A stretch of 64,000 bases of DNA from Paenibacillus_Z sp042653205 (GCF_042653205.1 NZ_JBHSHY010000015.1:58143-122142); one strand, 5' to 3'. Positions 1-7,012 are shown, counted from the stretch's first letter. Notes: a model not told the origin generated them from the sequence alone. Made by a program: numbers and translations.

Positions 1-2
1 GC

Positions 3-875
3 CGCGGCGACGCCGAGCGGGCGGACCGGTACCGGAACGCCCGCCGCGAGCTGGCGGAGGCGATGCAGGAAGCGGCCTGGGACGGCAAATGGTACCGCCG
101 CGCCTTCACCGACGCCGGCACGTGGCTCGGCACCGTGCACAACGCGGAGTGCCGGATCGACGCGATCGCCCAATCCTGGTCGGTCATCTCCGGCATGGCG
201 CCGCCGGACCGCGCCGAGCAGGCGATGCGTTCGTTCGACCGCGAGCTCGTGAACCGGAGCCTCGGCCTCGCCCATATTTTGACTCCGCCGTTCGATAAGA
301 CGGAGCCGAGCCCGGGCTACATTCAAGCCTATCCGCCGGGCATCCGCGAGAACGGCGGCCAGTACACGCACGGCGTCATCTGGAGCATCGTGGCCTGGAG
401 CCTGCTCGGGGACGGGAACAAGGCGTTCGAACTGTTCAACCTGTTCAACCCGATCTCGCATACGAAATCCCAGCTCGAGGCACGAACCTACGTCGGGGAG
501 CCGTACGTCATGACGGCTGACATTTACTCGGAGCCTCCGCATCGCGGCCATGCCGGCTGGACGTGGTACACGGGAGCGGCGGGCTGGATGTACCAGGCGG
601 GCGTGGAATGGATTCTCGGGCTGAAGCGCAGCGGCGACCGGCTGATCGTAAAGCCGTGCATTCCGTCCGATTGGCCGGAATTCGAGATGACCTACGCGTA
701 CAAGGGCGCCGAGTACCGCATCCGCGTCCTCAATCCGTCACGCAAGTCGACCGGCCTGTCGGCGCTCGCGATCGACGGGAACGGCGTGGCGCTGGAAGCC
801 GGGGCTTCCGAGGATGGAGCGTCCATCCCGCTCGCGGACGATCGGGCGGTTCACCATATCGAGCTGACCCTCTGA
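3..875 (+). CDS. GH94-family glycoside phosphorylase / cyclic glucan synthase-like protein, C-terminal part
   Basis: Incomplete at its 5' end: the frame is open from base 3 and the true start lies outside the window. About 290 residues remain. They resemble the C-terminal catalytic region of GH94 enzymes (cellobiose or chitobiose phosphorylases and NdvB-type cyclic beta-1,2-glucan synthases). Segments I recognise are 'NGGQYTHGVIW' and 'SEPPHRGHAGWTWYTG', followed by the all-beta tail with 'LKRSGDRLIVKPCIP'. These enzymes break or make glucosidic bonds using phosphate. Whether this one belongs to a free phosphorylase or to a giant multidomain synthase cannot be told from the fragment. A terminator-like hairpin follows directly. 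Confidence 0.8.
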   Translation, partial: RGDAERADRYRNARRELAEAMQEAAWDGKWYRRAFTDAGTWLGTVHNAECRIDAIAQSWSVISGMAPPDRAEQAMRSFDRELVNRSLGLAHILTPPFDKTEPSPGYIQAYPPGIRENGGQYTHGVIWSIVAWSLLGDGNKAFELFNLFNPISHTKSQLEARTYVGEPYVMTADIYSEPPHRGHAGWTWYTGAAGWMYQAGVEWILGLKRSGDRLIVKPCIPSDWPEFEMTYAYKGAEYRIRVLNPSRKSTGLSALAIDGNGVALEAGASEDGASIPLADDRAVHHIELTL

Positions 876-900
876 CGGGCCCGCGCTCGGCTTGACCGGG

Positions 901-948
901 GCGGCCGTTCGGGCGCATCGCTGTCGATGCGGCCGGGCGGCCGTTTTC
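901..948 (+). terminator. Terminator after the GH94 gene
   Basis: Nested hairpin: outer arms CGGCCG (902-907 and 938-943), inner arms GCATCG/CGATGC around a CTGT loop, followed by TTTT. It starts 25 bp after the GH94 stop codon. Confidence 0.6.
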
Positions 949-991
949 GGTTTTATCGCGGGGGGCAGGGGGCGGCGGTAAAAAAAAAAGT

Positions 992-1005
992 GGAACATAT
1001 GTTCG
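992..1005 (+). promoter_or_regulatory. Putative LexA (SOS) box at the tag promoter
   Basis: GGAACATATGTTCG fits the Gram-positive SOS box pattern GAAC-N4-GTTC. It overlaps the expected -35 position of a possible -10 TAGGAT at 1014-1019, where LexA would block RNA polymerase. The downstream gene is a DNA-repair glycosylase. Confidence 0.6.
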
Positions 1006-1070
1006 ATTTTTGCTAGGATAGGGACAGGAATCACGATCGAAATTTGGCTGGAAAGGATGCTGGACGAGCG

Positions 1071-1643
1071 ATGCCGAGACGATGCGCTTGGGTCAACGAA
1101 GACCCGCTCTATCAGCACTATCACGATTATGAATGGGGCGTCCCCGTCCATGACGACCGGAAGTGGTTCGAGCTGCTGTCGCTGGAAGGCGCGCAGGCGG
1201 GCCTCAGCTGGTACACCGTGCTGAAGAAGCGCGAAGGGTACCGGCGGGCATTCGACGCCTTCGATCCGGTACGGGTGGCGGCCTACGACGAGGACAAGCT
1301 GGAGGCCTTGGCGGCCGACGAAGGCATCATCCGCAACCGGCTGAAGATCCGTTCGGCCGTCGCGAACGCCCGATGCTTCCTGGAGGTGCAGGCGGAGTTC
1401 GGCAGCTTCGACGCCTATATCTGGCGGTTCGTCGGCGGAACGCCGATCCGGAACGACCGGCGGTCCGCCGCCGAGGTGCCGGCGACGACGCCGCAATCCG
1501 ACGCGCTCAGCAAGGATTTGAAGAAGCGCGGCTTCAAGTTCGTCGGATCGACGATCTGCTATGCCCTGATGCAGGCGTCCGGGATGGTCGACGACCATAC
1601 ACGCGATTGCGATTTTCACCATGCGGGCGTCCGGCCGTCTTAA
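1071..1643 (+). CDS. tag: DNA-3-methyladenine glycosylase I
   Basis: Base-excision repair enzyme (190 aa) that removes 3-methyladenine from alkylated DNA in the cytoplasm. The N-terminus 'RCAWVNEDPLYQHYHDYEWG' is the Tag signature. The Zn-binding set typical of the family is visible: Cys near residue 4 and the late His and Cys in 'DDHTRDCDFH'. I chose the ATG at 1071 because 'MPRRCAWV' matches the family start; the TTG at 1044 would add nine unrelated residues. No strong Shine-Dalgarno is seen; GGAAAGGA lies about 14 bp upstream. The gene is monocistronic and sits behind a LexA-type box, so I infer DNA-damage induction. Confidence 0.93.
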   Translation: MPRRCAWVNEDPLYQHYHDYEWGVPVHDDRKWFELLSLEGAQAGLSWYTVLKKREGYRRAFDAFDPVRVAAYDEDKLEALAADEGIIRNRLKIRSAVANARCFLEVQAEFGSFDAYIWRFVGGTPIRNDRRSAAEVPATTPQSDALSKDLKKRGFKFVGSTICYALMQASGMVDDHTRDCDFHHAGVRPS

Positions 1644-1687
1644 GGATGGGTGTTTTGGCCGGGCGCGGCATGCGGCGCGATTGGCGC

Positions 1688-1717
1688 TTGACGGCGATTC
1701 GGCTTCCGGGGTATAAC
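1688..1717 (+). promoter_or_regulatory. Promoter of the first T-box transcript
   Basis: TTGACG (1688-1693), 18-bp spacer, TATAAC (1712-1717), just ahead of the T-box leader. Confidence 0.6.
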
Positions 1718-1723
1718 TGGAAT

Positions 1724-1985
1724 AAGTTTCTTGCTTCTCATAGAGGAAGATCCATGAACGGGAGAGTAGATCCGCGATGCACGCCGCAGCGAGCCGGGAC
1801 GGTGGAAGCCGGCACGTGCACGCGGATACGAAGCGCACCCGGGAGATGATCCGCCGAAACGAAGTAGGCGGGTCCGGCGAAGGACCGTTATACCTGTGAG
1901 CGGCCGAAGCGCGTTTCGGCACGTAGAGTGGTACCGCGGGAGCTAAGCTCTCGTCTCTAAGCATTGGAGACGAGAGCTTTTTGTT
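1724..1985 (+). promoter_or_regulatory. T-box riboswitch leader, probable Arg (CGC) specifier
   Basis: Classical T-box features: GGGAGAGTAG at the foot of Stem I, a distal stem ATCCGCG/CGCGGAT, the T-box sequence TGGTACCGCGGG at 1929-1940, and a terminator with a 13-bp stem (AAGCTCTCGTCTC, 1945-1957, pairing with 1967-1979) followed by T5. The specifier loop reads GAA-G-CGC-A at 1830-1837. In the second T-box of this window the same register (GAA-C-CAA-G) yields the expected Gln codon, so CGC (Arg, 1834-1836) is the best reading here; GCG (Ala) is one base off. Uncharged tRNA would switch on the methyltransferase downstream. Confidence 0.85.
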
Positions 1986-2048
1986 ATTCCGGCGGCCCGG
2001 TTCGAGCGGGACGACCGGGCCGAAGAGGCGAAAGGGGAGCGATCAGCC

Positions 2049-2792
2049 ATGGAGAAGAAGGAGCTGAAGAAGTTCGTGCTGGGGAAGCTCGAGCTGCGGG
2101 ACGGCATGCGCGTCCTCGATTTGGGATGCGGGAACGGCGGAGACCTGCTCGCGCTCGGCGAGCGGCTGCACGACGCGTCGTTTTACGGCGTGGACGCCTC
2201 CGCGGCCGGGATCGCGGAGGCCGAAGCGGCGGCGGCGGGCGACGGGCGGTTCCGCTTCGCGGCGATGGATATTTCGGCGGGCCTGCCGTTCGAGGACGGC
2301 GTGTTCGATGCGGTCTATTCCATCAACCTGCTGGAATGCATCGTCGATAAAGCGGCGCTGCTCCGCGACATCCATCGCGTGCTGAAGCCCGGCGGGCAAA
2401 CGGTGATGGCGCATCTCGACTTCGACACCCAGCTGTTCGACGGCACGGACAAAGACCGCGTGCGCCGGCTCGTGCAGGCGTACAGCGACTGGCAGCAGGC
2501 GTGGATGGACGACTGCGACGCCTGGATGGGCCGCCGCCTCTGGAAGCACCTGAACGGCAGCGGCCTGTTCGAGGGCGCCGTGGAGGCCTTCGTCTTGACG
2601 GATACGCGCTTCGAGCCCGGCTATTACGGGTACGAGCGCGCCATGGATTTCGGCGCGATGGCGAAGCGGGGCCTCGTCGCGGAAGCAGACTATGCCGCCT
2701 TCTTGGCGGAGCAGCATGCGCTCGGCGAAGCCGGACAGTTCTTCTACAGCATCACGATGTATGCGTACGCCGGGCGGAAGAAGGGCGGTTGA
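2049..2792 (+). CDS. Class I SAM-dependent methyltransferase under T-box control
   Basis: 247 aa. SAM-binding motif I is 'VLDLGCGNGGD' (about residues 24-34), followed by the acidic 'GVDAS' end of beta-2 and 'VYSINLLECI' at motif IV; 'HRVLKPGGQ' is the usual post-motif. The substrate is not evident: the C-terminal half ('DWQQAWMDDCDAWMGRRLW', 'FEPGYYGYERAMDFG') is not one I can assign to a named family. It stands alone behind a complete T-box leader, so it should rise when one tRNA, probably tRNA-Arg, is uncharged. Such leaders normally precede aminoacyl-tRNA synthetases or amino-acid biosynthesis and transport genes. A role connected with arginine or an arginine-derived metabolite is inference only. 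GGGAG about 9 bp upstream supports the ATG. Confidence 0.8.
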   Translation: MEKKELKKFVLGKLELRDGMRVLDLGCGNGGDLLALGERLHDASFYGVDASAAGIAEAEAAAAGDGRFRFAAMDISAGLPFEDGVFDAVYSINLLECIVDKAALLRDIHRVLKPGGQTVMAHLDFDTQLFDGTDKDRVRRLVQAYSDWQQAWMDDCDAWMGRRLWKHLNGSGLFEGAVEAFVLTDTRFEPGYYGYERAMDFGAMAKRGLVAEADYAAFLAEQHALGEAGQFFYSITMYAYAGRKKGG

Positions 2793-2907
2793 GCCTGACT
2801 AACAACCGAAAGCACAGCCATGCGCGTCCGGGGGAACAATTTTCCGGGGAACCATTGTCCTTGTCCAGGCGAGAACGCGGCGTCCTTGCGGGGAATTCGC
2901 CGTCGGC

Positions 2908-2936
2908 TTGACGAAAGCGGTTGGAAGGATTAAATT
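2908..2936 (+). promoter_or_regulatory. Promoter of the Fur/PerR-like gene
   Basis: TTGACG (2908-2913), 17-bp spacer, TAAATT (2931-2936). The Fur-type palindrome begins within its -10 box. Confidence 0.55.
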
Positions 2937-2951
2937 TAAACTAAGTCTAAA
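2935..2951 (+). promoter_or_regulatory. Fur-family 7-1-7 operator (autoregulation)
   Basis: TTTAAACTAAGTCTAAA is an imperfect 17-bp palindrome; its core TTAAACT-A-AGTCTAA has the 7-1-7 geometry of Fur/PerR boxes but not their usual sequence. A near-copy lies in front of trxB (4299-4313). Its position over the -10 and start site suggests repression. Confidence 0.6.
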
Positions 2952-2971
2952 ATTGCGAGGAGGGGAATCGG

Positions 2972-3376
2972 ATGTCCCGCCAAACGTTGACCGCGCCCCG
3001 AAAGCTGATCCTGGATATCGTGACCCATTCGCACGACCATCCGACCGCTTCGGACATCATCGACCGCCTGAAGAGCCAAGGCCAAAGCGTCGCCTACGCG
3101 ACTGTCTATAATTCGCTGCGCTATTTGACCGAGCAGGGGCTCATCCGCGAGCTGAAGCTTGAGAAGGACGCCAGCCGCTACGACGCGCGGACCGAGGATC
3201 ATCAGCACATCGTCTGTGTATCCTGCGGCAAAGTAAGCGAAGTGATGACGGATTCGCCGAAGGAGTGGCTTCGCCGGATCGAGCATGAGACCGGGTACGC
3301 GATTTCGGAGGAACAATTTCTATTCAAAGGGGTGTGCGCGGAATGTCGGACGCCGGCCAGCCAATCGACGCATTGA
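2972..3376 (+). CDS. Fur-family transcriptional regulator, PerR-like
   Basis: 134 aa, the normal length. The N-terminal winged helix carries 'AYATVYNSLRYLTEQGLI', the Fur recognition-helix signature. The C-terminal dimerisation domain has two CxxC pairs ('CVSCG' and 'CAEC') for structural zinc. 'DHPTASDI' and 'SRYDARTEDHQH' supply the His and Asp residues that in PerR form the regulatory Fe/Mn site, with Asp at the position that distinguishes PerR from Fur. I infer a peroxide or metal sensor. A palindrome in its own promoter recurs at trxB, so it probably controls itself and the peroxidase operon. GAGGAGGGG upstream supports the start. It overlaps the next gene. Confidence 0.85.
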   Translation: MSRQTLTAPRKLILDIVTHSHDHPTASDIIDRLKSQGQSVAYATVYNSLRYLTEQGLIRELKLEKDASRYDARTEDHQHIVCVSCGKVSEVMTDSPKEWLRRIEHETGYAISEEQFLFKGVCAECRTPASQSTH

Positions 3377-4062
3377 ACGCGGATGCTTTTCCGGACGGCG
3401 CGTTCTGCGACACGACGCGAAGAATCGTCGTCATCAGCCCGTTTCCCGCACGCCTGCAGGGGCTCGTCTCGGAGCTGATGGCCCGCTGCTACGACGTGCT
3501 GATGTTCCATAGCGCCAAGGAATCCGTGCTGTCCCTGCTTCAAAACGACCTTATCGTCGTGGACCTCACGTGGGGGACGGAGGAGGATGTTCCGGCGCAG
3601 GCGGCCGGCTCGGCCGACTGTCTCTATTTGATCGGCAGCCGCACGGTGCGGCCCGTGCCGGAGGGCCACACGCTGGAATGGCCGTCGGCGCTCGAGACGG
3701 CGCTCGCGAGGATCGAAGCGCTCGCGGGCCTGAGCAAGCCGCAGGCGCCCGACGCGTCCGCCGACCGGCTGCGGTTCAAGGACGTGGAAATGGACCTGAA
3801 ACGGATCATCGTCCTGCACCGCGGCGAGAAGATCGACCTGACGAAGACCGAATTCGACCTGCTGCGTGTCCTCCTAACGTCGGACGGCGGCGTCCTGTCC
3901 CGTCAGGACATCATGGAGGCGATCTGGGGCGACGGCTATTTCGGGGGAAGCAACTCGATCGACGTGCATATCAAGAGCTTGCGGCAGAAGCTCGGCGACG
4001 ACCCGAAGCGCCCGGTCTACATCGCGACCGTGCGCGGCGTCGGCTACCGGCTAGGAGAATAA
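3343..4062 (+). CDS. OmpR/PhoB-type winged-helix regulator with degenerate receiver domain
   Basis: About 239 aa, overlapping the end of the Fur-like gene by 34 bp. Residues ~20-120 look like a receiver domain that lost most phosphorylation residues: one Asp remains in 'IVVDLTW', but the acidic pair and the conserved Lys are not seen. The C-terminus (~140-239) is a good PhoB-type winged helix: 'LTKTEFDLLRVLL', 'SNSIDVHIKSLRQKLGDD', 'TVRGVGYRLG'. No sensor kinase is adjacent, so I infer an orphan regulator. ATG 3343 is preferred over GTG 3334 because AAAGGGG is then properly spaced. Its likely target is the six-fold 11-bp repeat 130 bp downstream, which matches how this DNA-binding domain reads tandem half-sites. 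Confidence 0.85.
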   Translation: MSDAGQPIDALNADAFPDGAFCDTTRRIVVISPFPARLQGLVSELMARCYDVLMFHSAKESVLSLLQNDLIVVDLTWGTEEDVPAQAAGSADCLYLIGSRTVRPVPEGHTLEWPSALETALARIEALAGLSKPQAPDASADRLRFKDVEMDLKRIIVLHRGEKIDLTKTEFDLLRVLLTSDGGVLSRQDIMEAIWGDGYFGGSNSIDVHIKSLRQKLGDDPKRPVYIATVRGVGYRLGE

Positions 4063-4078
4063 GCGCAAGCGCGGCTCC

Positions 4079-4113
4079 GCAGGGCGGCCTTCGGTAATCG
4101 AAGGCCGCCCTGC
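4079..4113 (+). terminator. Perfect 15-bp hairpin after the OmpR-type gene
   Basis: GCAGGGCGGCCTTCG, loop GTAAT, then the exact complement. There is no U-tract, so it may be a weak terminator or an RNA-stability element. Confidence 0.5.
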
Positions 4114-4193
4114 GGCTGTCCCAAGCGGGCGGCATCGCCCTGCGATCAGCCGCATGATCCTATTCGGCGTCGTTTCGGGAACCGCGCCGCGCT

Positions 4194-4254
4194 CTTCATC
4201 GAACCTTTACCGACTCTTCATCATACCTTCATGATCGCTTCATCATACCTTCAT
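4194..4254 (+). repeat. Six tandem 11-bp direct repeats, putative regulator binding array
   Basis: CTTCAT (one unit reads CTTTAC) begins at 4194, 4205, 4216, 4227, 4238 and 4249, a period of exactly 11 bp. Inside the array an 18-bp stretch CTTCATCATACCTTCATG is repeated perfectly at 4216 and 4238. A 6-bp element plus 5-bp spacer is the architecture bound by OmpR/PhoB/PhoP-type regulators. The last unit overlaps the -35 position of the extended -10 promoter at 4273-4281, the place for an activator. Confidence 0.75.
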
Positions 4255-4272
4255 GCAAGCCTTGCGCATGGA

Positions 4273-4281
4273 TGGTATGAT
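4273..4281 (+). promoter_or_regulatory. Extended -10 of the trxB operon promoter
   Basis: TGGTATGAT is a TGn-extended -10 box. The matching -35 position (4253-4258, ATGCAA) is poor, as expected for an activator-dependent promoter. Confidence 0.55.
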
Positions 4282-4298
4282 TTTTTTGTGCCCAATAA

Positions 4299-4313
4299 TT
4301 AAACTAAATCTAA
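4299..4313 (+). promoter_or_regulatory. Second copy of the Fur-type operator
   Basis: TTAAACTAAATCTAA matches the operator at 2936-2950 in 14 of 15 positions. It lies downstream of the -10 box, where a bound repressor would block transcription. Confidence 0.6.
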
Positions 4314-4335
4314 ATATAAAGATGGAGGGAACCGC

Positions 4336-5286
4336 ATGCGAAAAACGATCATTGTCGGTACCGGCCCGGCCGGATTGACGGCCGCCATTTACTTAGCGAG
4401 AGCGAACCTGAACCCGCTCGTCATCGAAGGCCCCGAGCCGGGCGGACAGCTGACGACGACCACCGAAGTGGAAAACTTCCCGGGCTTCCCGGACGGCATC
4501 ATGGGACCGGAGCTGATGGCCAACATGCGCAAGCAAGCCGAACGGTTCGGCGCCGAGTTCAAGACGGGCTGGGTCACCGAGGTCGACGCGTCGAAGCGGC
4601 CGTTCACGCTGAAGGTGGAAGGGCTCGGGGAGCTGCAAGCCGAAACGCTCATCATCTCGACCGGCGCCTCGGCGAAATACTTAGGCATTCCCGGCGAGCG
4701 CGACAACGTCGGCCGCGGCGTCAGCACTTGCGCCACCTGCGACGGTTTCTTCTTCCGCGGCAAGAAAATACTCGTGGTCGGCGGCGGCGACTCCGCCATG
4801 GAGGAAGCGAGCTTCCTGACGCGCTTCGCCTCGGAAGTCGTCGTCGTCAACCGCCGCGAAGAGCTCCGCGCCTCCAAGATCATGCAAGCGAGAGCGCGTG
4901 ACAACGCCAAAATCAGCTGGGCGCTCGGCCGAACGCCGCTCGAGGTCGTCGCGGACGACAAAGGCGTGAAAAGCCTTAAAGTGCTGAACAACGCGACCGG
5001 CCAAGAAGAGCTGCTCGAGACGGACGGCGTCTTCATCGCCATCGGCCATACGCCGAACACGAAATTCCTCGGCGGCCAGCTGACGACGGACGATCACGGC
5101 TACCTGGCCGTGAAGCCCGGTACCACGGAGACAAACGTTCCCGGCATCTTCGCGTGCGGCGACGTCCAGGACAGCCGGTACCGCCAAGCAATCAGCGCCG
5201 CCGGCACGGGCTGCATGGCCGCTCTCGACGCCGAACGGTTCCTGGAAGCATCCGAAGCGTTCGAAGCCTCGGCCGCTACCGTTTGA
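4336..5286 (+). CDS. trxB: Thioredoxin reductase-like flavoprotein
   Basis: 316 aa, typical of low-molecular-weight thioredoxin reductases. FAD motif 'VGTGPAGLTAA' at the N-terminus, redox-active 'CATC' near residue 135, NADPH motif 'VVGGGDSAMEEA' and the C-terminal FAD motif 'GIFACGDVQD'. It passes electrons from NADPH via FAD and the disulfide to a small redox protein. It is first in an operon with a glutaredoxin-like protein and a 2-Cys peroxiredoxin, so the partner is probably the glutaredoxin, as in the Cp34/Cp9 pair of Clostridium pasteurianum. GATGGAGGGA supports the ATG. Two regulatory elements sit in its promoter. Confidence 0.93.
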   Translation: MRKTIIVGTGPAGLTAAIYLARANLNPLVIEGPEPGGQLTTTTEVENFPGFPDGIMGPELMANMRKQAERFGAEFKTGWVTEVDASKRPFTLKVEGLGELQAETLIISTGASAKYLGIPGERDNVGRGVSTCATCDGFFFRGKKILVVGGGDSAMEEASFLTRFASEVVVVNRREELRASKIMQARARDNAKISWALGRTPLEVVADDKGVKSLKVLNNATGQEELLETDGVFIAIGHTPNTKFLGGQLTTDDHGYLAVKPGTTETNVPGIFACGDVQDSRYRQAISAAGTGCMAALDAERFLEASEAFEASAATV

Positions 5287-5313
5287 ATGACATCCACCGA
5301 AGGAGGAATAACT

Positions 5314-5562
5314 ATGTCTAATGCCAACCCCGTAATCGTCTATACGAGCACGCACTGCAACTTCTGCAAGCAAGTGAAATCGTTCCTGAGCGACCGCGGC
5401 GTCGCCTACGAGGAGCGCAATATCGACCAGGACGAGAAGTACGCCGAGGAACTGTGGAATACGGGCATGCGTTCCGTGCCCGTGACCGTCATCGGCGAAG
5501 CCAAAATTCTCGGCTTCAATCAGACGCAGCTGAACCGCGCCGTCGCGGAGCTGCAAGCGTAA
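5314..5562 (+). CDS. Glutaredoxin-like redox protein
   Basis: 82 aa with a thioredoxin fold. The active site 'CNFC' follows 'YTSTHC', and the cis-Pro loop is 'RSVPVTVIGE'; 'GFNQTQLN' is the Grx/NrdH C-terminal motif. Firmicutes of this type generally lack glutathione, so reduction by the adjacent TrxB-like protein is the likely route. AGGAGG 6-7 bp upstream fixes the ATG at 5314, 27 bp after the trxB stop. Its position between reductase and peroxiredoxin implies an electron carrier for peroxide reduction, though a role in ribonucleotide reduction is possible. Confidence 0.9.
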   Translation: MSNANPVIVYTSTHCNFCKQVKSFLSDRGVAYEERNIDQDEKYAEELWNTGMRSVPVTVIGEAKILGFNQTQLNRAVAELQA

Positions 5563-5615
5563 GTCGTACGCCGCGATTAGGCCATTCATTCCCATACACA
5601 GGAGGATTCTACACT

Positions 5616-6194
5616 ATGACCATTCAACCAACGACCATCCAACCAACCGCCGTGTACCCGTTCGCCAAAGTCGGCCTGCCCGCGCCCGAATTCACGCTGC
5701 CTTCGACCAAAAACCTCGAGACGCTCGAGGAGAACGTCTCGCTCTCCGATTATCGCGGCAAGTGGCTCGTGCTGTTCTTCTGGCCGTATGACTTCACGTT
5801 CGTCTGCCCGACGGAAATCGTCGGCTTCAGCGAAGCGTATGAGCAGTTCAAGAGCCTGGATTGCGAAGTGCTCGGCGCTTCCGTCGACAGCGTTTATACG
5901 CACCGCGCCTGGATCGAGACGCCGGTCGACAAGAACGGCATCGGCCCGATCCGCTTCCCGATCGCGTCCGACTTCACGAAGGCAACGGCGCACGCGTACG
6001 GCATCCTGAGCGAAGAAGGCGCGGCGCACCGCGGCCTGTTCATCGTCGACCCGGAAGGCATCCTGCGCTACCAGGTCGTCACGGACATGAACGTCGGCCG
6101 GAGCGTCGACGAGACGCTGCGCGTGCTGCAGGCGCTGCAATCCGGCGGCCTGTGCCCGGTCAACTGGAAGCCGGGCGACAAAACGCTGGGCTGA
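5616..6194 (+). CDS. 2-Cys peroxiredoxin (AhpC/Tsa family)
   Basis: 192 aa. The peroxidatic Cys lies in 'DFTFVCPTE' (about residue 58) and the resolving Cys in 'GGLCPVNWKPGD' near the C-terminus, giving a typical 2-Cys enzyme that reduces H2O2 and organic hydroperoxides. The start is set by GGAGGATT. The N-terminal 'TIQPTTIQPTAV' is a small internal duplication (TIQPT twice). There is no ahpF nearby, so the TrxB-like flavoprotein plus glutaredoxin probably replaces AhpF. A terminator follows, ending a three-gene peroxide-defence operon that may answer to the PerR-like and OmpR-type regulators just upstream. Confidence 0.93.
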   Translation: MTIQPTTIQPTAVYPFAKVGLPAPEFTLPSTKNLETLEENVSLSDYRGKWLVLFFWPYDFTFVCPTEIVGFSEAYEQFKSLDCEVLGASVDSVYTHRAWIETPVDKNGIGPIRFPIASDFTKATAHAYGILSEEGAAHRGLFIVDPEGILRYQVVTDMNVGRSVDETLRVLQALQSGGLCPVNWKPGDKTLG

Positions 6195-6224
6195 TCATCC
6201 GTGCCGCGGCGCTTCCGATCGCGA

Positions 6225-6256
6225 AGACTCCGTCCCTTTACGGGCCGGGGTCTTTT
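6225..6256 (+). terminator. Terminator of the trxB-grx-prx operon
   Basis: Stem GACTCCG.../...CGGGGTC around CTTTAC, followed by TTTTT, 30 bp after the peroxiredoxin stop. Confidence 0.65.
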
Positions 6257-6352
6257 TCGCGCGTATAAGACGCCTGGGGCGATCGGAGACAAGGACCGCG
6301 GGCCTTGCGCGTGGAATCTTTATGGGATACCAAGCGGAAAGGGGACTGTGAC

Positions 6353-6841
6353 ATGTTCTACGTCAATTCGCGCGCGATCATCGAGCGAACCGTCGGCGAT
6401 TGCGCCGAAATTATCGTTCAAACGCGGAACAAGCCCGGCGGGCCGCGGCGAATCGAACTGCCGGGCGGGAGAATCGAGCCCTTCGAATCGTTCGTCGCAG
6501 CGCTCGTCCGGGAAGTCAAAGAAGAAACGGGGCTTGACATCGTCGAAATCGAAGGCGAGGAGACGCGAATCGAGACGGCGGGCATGAACCCCGACTTTGA
6601 GGTAGAATGCATCCGCCCGTTCGCGGCTTATCAAACGACGAAAGGGCCGATCGATTCCGTTGGCGTTTATTTTCGATGCAAGGCGAAAGGGGAACTGCTC
6701 GAATCGGGCGATGAAACGCTGCGGCCGCACTGGGCGACGGTCGATGAGATTCGGCGCATGATGGCGCGAGACCCGCTGCAATTCGCCGACGTCGATCGGG
6801 CGGGCCTCCTGTTTTATATCAAGCATAAGGATAAGGAATGA
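6353..6841 (+). CDS. NUDIX hydrolase
   Basis: 162 aa. The Nudix box GX5EX7REUXEEXGU is complete: it begins 'GGRIEPFES' (about residue 37) and ends 'REVKEETGLDI', providing the metal-binding glutamates. Enzymes of this fold cleave nucleoside diphosphates linked to another group; the actual substrate cannot be read from the sequence. AAAGGGG 8 bp upstream supports ATG 6353 rather than the upstream TTG. It appears monocistronic and faces the convergent SLH gene across a shared terminator. Confidence 0.85.
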   Translation: MFYVNSRAIIERTVGDCAEIIVQTRNKPGGPRRIELPGGRIEPFESFVAALVREVKEETGLDIVEIEGEETRIETAGMNPDFEVECIRPFAAYQTTKGPIDSVGVYFRCKAKGELLESGDETLRPHWATVDEIRRMMARDPLQFADVDRAGLLFYIKHKDKE

Positions 6842-6948
6842 ACGGATATCCGCCGCGTGCGTCAGCTCCCATGGCCGCCGGGCGTAGGGACCGATACGGT
6901 TTGGACGGACCGCGACGCGAATCGTCCCGCGTGCGAATGAATGCGCGC

Positions 6949-6995
6949 GGCAAAAAGGCGGCATCGCCTCGAGCCTCGATGCCGCCTTTTTTGCC
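6949..6995. terminator. Bidirectional terminator between nudix and the SLH gene
   Basis: GGCGGCATCG (6957-6966) pairs with CGATGCCGCC (6977-6986), flanked by A5 on one side and T6 on the other, so it can end transcripts from both convergent genes. Confidence 0.8.
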
Positions 6996-7012
6996 GTGTC
7001 CCGCCGCCGCGA

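Noticed and set aside
738..1964. Long open frame on the minus strand across tag and the T-box
   Set aside because: Arg/Pro-rich shadow of the GC-rich plus-strand genes and RNA leader; no ribosome site and no recognisable domain.
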